A stretch of DNA of 64,000 nucleotides, taken from positions 339,534 to 403,533 of the forward strand of contig NZ_QCYH01000003.1 of the NCBI RefSeq assembly GCF_003072125.1. The letters run 5' to 3'. Source of the DNA: Pelagivirga sediminicola. GTDB taxonomy: Bacteria; Pseudomonadota; Alphaproteobacteria; Rhodobacterales; Rhodobacteraceae. The position numbers and the translations under genes were made by a program. The notes beneath the pieces are model-generated. The model was not told the origin of the DNA, ran no database searches, and saw only the letters and a program-made list of their open reading frames with translations. Shown piece after piece: positions 62,024 through 64,000 of this stretch; position 1 is the stretch's first letter; the number at the start of each line of letters is the position of its first letter.

Positions 62024-62971
62024 ATGTTTTTTAAATCCATATGGATCAAGGCCGTATGTTGTTGTGTGGCGTTTAGCATTACATCACCTTTGCTGGCTAA
62101 AAGTTGGGAGCAGGCTATAGCCGATGTAGAGGCGATGTCGGACAGCTTTTTAAGTATCGCTGAAGCAAAGGGCTTCAACGAACCGTTAGGCACAGCTTAC
62201 AACGAAGTCGATGTCAGCATGCACCTTTGCGCAATCCTTGGTCGCATGGTTGGACACAAGGAAGCAATCTTTCATCTAGAACCACCTCAGCCAAGTCCCA
62301 GTGCAACAGGCCGCGACTTTGCGATCGCAGCGGTCTCACTCAGCAACTGGGTGATAGCTGCGAAGTATCACTCGAGCATAGATGCAGACACAAAGAGTCG
62401 ATTATGGAACCTCGACTGCATTGGGCGCCACGGTATACCGCAAGGCCTCTATGTTGAAGTTCCGTCTGGTCATAGCATCGTCTTTGATCCAAATCGCCGT
62501 GCCATAATGATCCAAGGAGACATTACTGCTGGCTTTGCCGATACTGTTGCTCAAGCAATCCGTGAATACCCCGAAGCGAAAGTAGTCTCTCTTGGTTCGG
62601 GCGGAGGTGCCGTCTATGAAGCCCTGCGAGCGGGTAGGTTGATCCGTTCTGCTGAGCTGGAGACGGAATTGATAAATGGTTGTTATTCAGCATGCCCGCT
62701 GGCGATGGCAGGGGGGACCATAAGGTTCATGTGGTGGCCATTTGAAGAACTTGGCCTTCATGAAGTTTCTGCCTACGGGGTTGCATTGCCGCCTTCAGCA
62801 TCCGTTTACAACGACATCGCGCTATACCTTACTGAAATGGGCATCGACGCATCGCAGGTGCTGCCTATGATGTGGTCAGCACCACCGTCTGGCATGTACT
62901 TGGTCAAGGAGCAGGAGCGTTGTGATACGCGACTTGTAACCAATCACCAGCGTGGCTGCCTTGCCTTCTAA
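62024..62971 (+). CDS. Secreted ClpP/SppA-fold-like protein (COG3904-like)
   Basis: The 315-residue protein has a signal peptide (to about LLAKS, residue 25-27). The second half looks like a periplasmic serine-protease fold: RAIMIQGDITAGFADTVAQAI, VVSLGSGGGAVYEALRAGRLIRS (GSGGG 191-195), CYSACPLAMAGG (Ser222) and ELGLHEVSA (His246). Ser222 and His246 fit the catalytic pair seen in such proteins; the third residue is unclear. It follows the HEPN-like gene by 18 bp in the same operon. An IS66 element begins 27 bp after its stop. Confidence 0.72.
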   Translation: MFFKSIWIKAVCCCVAFSITSPLLAKSWEQAIADVEAMSDSFLSIAEAKGFNEPLGTAYNEVDVSMHLCAILGRMVGHKEAIFHLEPPQPSPSATGRDFAIAAVSLSNWVIAAKYHSSIDADTKSRLWNLDCIGRHGIPQGLYVEVPSGHSIVFDPNRRAIMIQGDITAGFADTVAQAIREYPEAKVVSLGSGGGAVYEALRAGRLIRSAELETELINGCYSACPLAMAGGTIRFMWWPFEELGLHEVSAYGVALPPSASVYNDIALYLTEMGIDASQVLPMMWSAPPSGMYLVKEQERCDTRLVTNHQRGCLAF

Positions 62972-63134
62972 GCGCCGCTTCAGCATCTGATTGAGTTGTA
63001 GGCGACCTTGAGAGCCGTCCATTATAATGACTGCAAGAGCGAAACGTCTTGGGAGATGATCGTATCCGTCCGCTGACGCCGCTCTGACCGAGGGAATCTG
63101 GGGCTGATAGTGTCCACCATCGATAGTGGACATC

Positions 63135-63554
63135 ATGAGGCACTCCATGGCGGGCAAGAAGGGCCAGAAGAAGCGGTTCTGGGCGGACGAAGAGAAGCGA
63201 TCGATCTGCGAGCAGGCTTTGGCACCGGGCGTGTCGGTCGCGCAGGTTGCCCGTCGTTATTCGATGAACGCGAACCTGATCTTCAAGTGGCTGAAAGACC
63301 CCCGCTTTTCTCCTGCTGCGGACAAAACGCAAATGGCGTCGAAAGATGACGGTATCTTCTTGCCGGTGGAAGTGTCGGGGCCGTCCATCGACCATGATGC
63401 CGACGACGCGCCCATGATGACAGCGGGTTCGACATCGGCCCCTCTTCTGGCGCATCGGGTCGACATCACGCTGTCGGATGGACGACGGGTCGTTGTCGAA
63501 GGGCCGACGGCGCTGTCATCTGTTATCGGGCTCGTGCAGGGGCTGATGGCATGA
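63135..63554 (+). CDS. IS66 transposase accessory protein TnpA
   Basis: A 139-residue protein with an N-terminal HTH ([40 protein letters not shown]) and a C-terminal variable region ending [17 protein letters not shown]. It is the first gene of the IS66 trio and its stop overlaps tnpB by 4 bp. The in-frame ATG at 63147 (MAGKKGQKK) and the GTG at 63126 are alternative starts. Confidence 0.88.
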   Translation: MRHSMAGKKGQKKRFWADEEKRSICEQALAPGVSVAQVARRYSMNANLIFKWLKDPRFSPAADKTQMASKDDGIFLPVEVSGPSIDHDADDAPMMTAGSTSAPLLAHRVDITLSDGRRVVVEGPTALSSVIGLVQGLMA

Positions 63555-63898
63555 TCCCGGTTCCGAGCAATACACGGGTGTGGCTCGCGGCCGGGGTGAC
63601 GGACATGCGGCGTGGCTTCAACACCTTGGCGGCGCAGGCCGAGAAGGTCATGGCCGAGGATCCGTATTCCGGCCATCTGTTCGTGTTCCGGGGGCGCCGG
63701 GGCGATCTGTTGAAGATCATCTGGTGGGACACCCAGGGGGCTTGCCTGTTCTCCAAGCGCCTGGAGCGCGGCAGGTTCGTCTGGCCCGCGGCGAAGGAGG
63801 GCAAGGTCAGCCTCAGTCCGTCGCAACTCTCGATGCTGCTGGAGGGGATTGACTGGCGCATGCCGCAAAAGACATGGCGGCCATTGCAGGCGGGATAA
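63551..63898 (+). CDS. IS66 accessory protein TnpB (IS66 Orf2)
   Basis: The 115-residue protein is the classic IS66 Orf2: [51 protein letters not shown] and [17 protein letters not shown]. The ATG overlaps the tnpA stop (ATGA), as in most IS66 elements. It is needed with TnpA and TnpC for transposition. Confidence 0.95.
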   Translation: MIPVPSNTRVWLAAGVTDMRRGFNTLAAQAEKVMAEDPYSGHLFVFRGRRGDLLKIIWWDTQGACLFSKRLERGRFVWPAAKEGKVSLSPSQLSMLLEGIDWRMPQKTWRPLQAG

Positions 63899-63966
63899 CT
63901 CAACAAAACAGGGGTTTAGGCGCATTCCTTGTTCCACTCCCGCCGCCGGTTCAGTATATTCCCGCC

Positions 63967-64000
63967 ATGCTGGAGACGCTGAAATCCCTGCCGGACGATG
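63967..64000 (+). CDS. IS66 transposase TnpC, first codons (3' truncated by window)
   Basis: MLETLKSLPDD begins at ATG 63967, 68 bp after tnpB, where the DDE transposase gene of IS66 is expected. Only eleven codons are in the window, so the identity rests on position. Confidence 0.6.
   Translation, partial: MLETLKSLPDD

Larger units (their letters stand above)
62998..64000 (+). mobile_element. IS66-family insertion sequence, left part
   Basis: The element carries tnpA, tnpB and the start of tnpC in the usual IS66 order. The left end is placed at GTAGGCGACC (62998), since IS66 terminal repeats begin with a similar GTAAGCG-type word; this end is not proven. The right end lies beyond the window. 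Confidence 0.55.

Noticed and set aside
62876..63157. 93-codon minus-strand frame across the IS66 left end
   Set aside because: It crosses the end of the ClpP-like gene and the IS boundary, and has no family features.
54448..64000. Prophage
   Set aside because: An integrase and possible polymerase are present, but no capsid, terminase, portal, tail or lysis gene is seen up to the window end.
54383..64000. Second copy of the tRNA-Ala 3' end (right att site)
   Set aside because: I looked for GGCTCCACCA-type repeats and found none; the right end must lie beyond the window.

Overview
The window is one contiguous piece of a high-GC alphaproteobacterial chromosome, most likely a Rhodobacteraceae (Roseobacter-type) bacterium. 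The reasons are a petP/petR-like regulator pair, a FYDLN-acid protein beside a tRNA-Ala, NAD-dependent saccharopine dehydrogenase, an ectoine-hydrolase-like gene next to an AsnC regulator and an aminotransferase, and a recurrent intergenic element of the form GTATTT..CAAGAAAAGC. No species is claimed.

Bases 1-18110 are mostly housekeeping and metabolism: the end of NADP-malic enzyme, a drug/metabolite exporter, HU, AMP nucleosidase, an NAD-dependent epimerase-like protein, a sulfotransferase, pncB, a PRC-barrel protein, a histidine phosphatase, a LYS1-type saccharopine dehydrogenase, mtgA, a glutathione transferase, queG, a hydantoinase/oxoprolinase, the threonine degradation pair kbl-tdh, the methionine sulfoxide reductases msrB-msrA, and a second exporter.

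Bases 18173-27202 form a polyamine block. A succinate-semialdehyde-type dehydrogenase converges on a PuuB-like oxidase and a potFGHI-type ABC importer. A GntR regulator is divergent from potF and is followed by a putrescine/omega-type aminotransferase. The importer brings in the diamine, and the oxidase, aminotransferase and dehydrogenase would carry the carbon toward succinate. Palindromes with a TGATCA core lie in both regulator-flanking promoters. Next come a Ktr/Trk potassium uptake pair and an ectoine-degradation-like group (DoeA-like hydrolase, AsnC/Lrp regulator, aminotransferase), then a second polyamine-type ABC importer with an unusual 577-residue permease (32957-38288). ilvE, petP-petR, leuC-(HdeD)-leuD, hemF, rsmC-like, clpS, zapE, an Lrp/LysE divergent pair (LysE broken by a 17-bp tandem duplication), accA and a second FCD-GntR follow.

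At 54307 a tRNA-Ala(GGC) with encoded CCA marks the left edge of a genomic island that is visibly richer in A/T and uses rare codons. The island carries a tyrosine integrase, an unrecognised protein with motifs resembling family-A polymerase motifs A, B and C, a NYN/OST-HTH putative RNase, a serine recombinase with GTGAGAC repeats upstream, and a three-gene operon (DGQHR-domain protein, HEPN-like protein, secreted ClpP-fold-like protein). An IS66-family element begins near 62998 and runs off the window. The right end of the island is not in the window. The polymerase-like gene and the DGQHR/HEPN/ClpP-like operon are the best candidates for undescribed biology.
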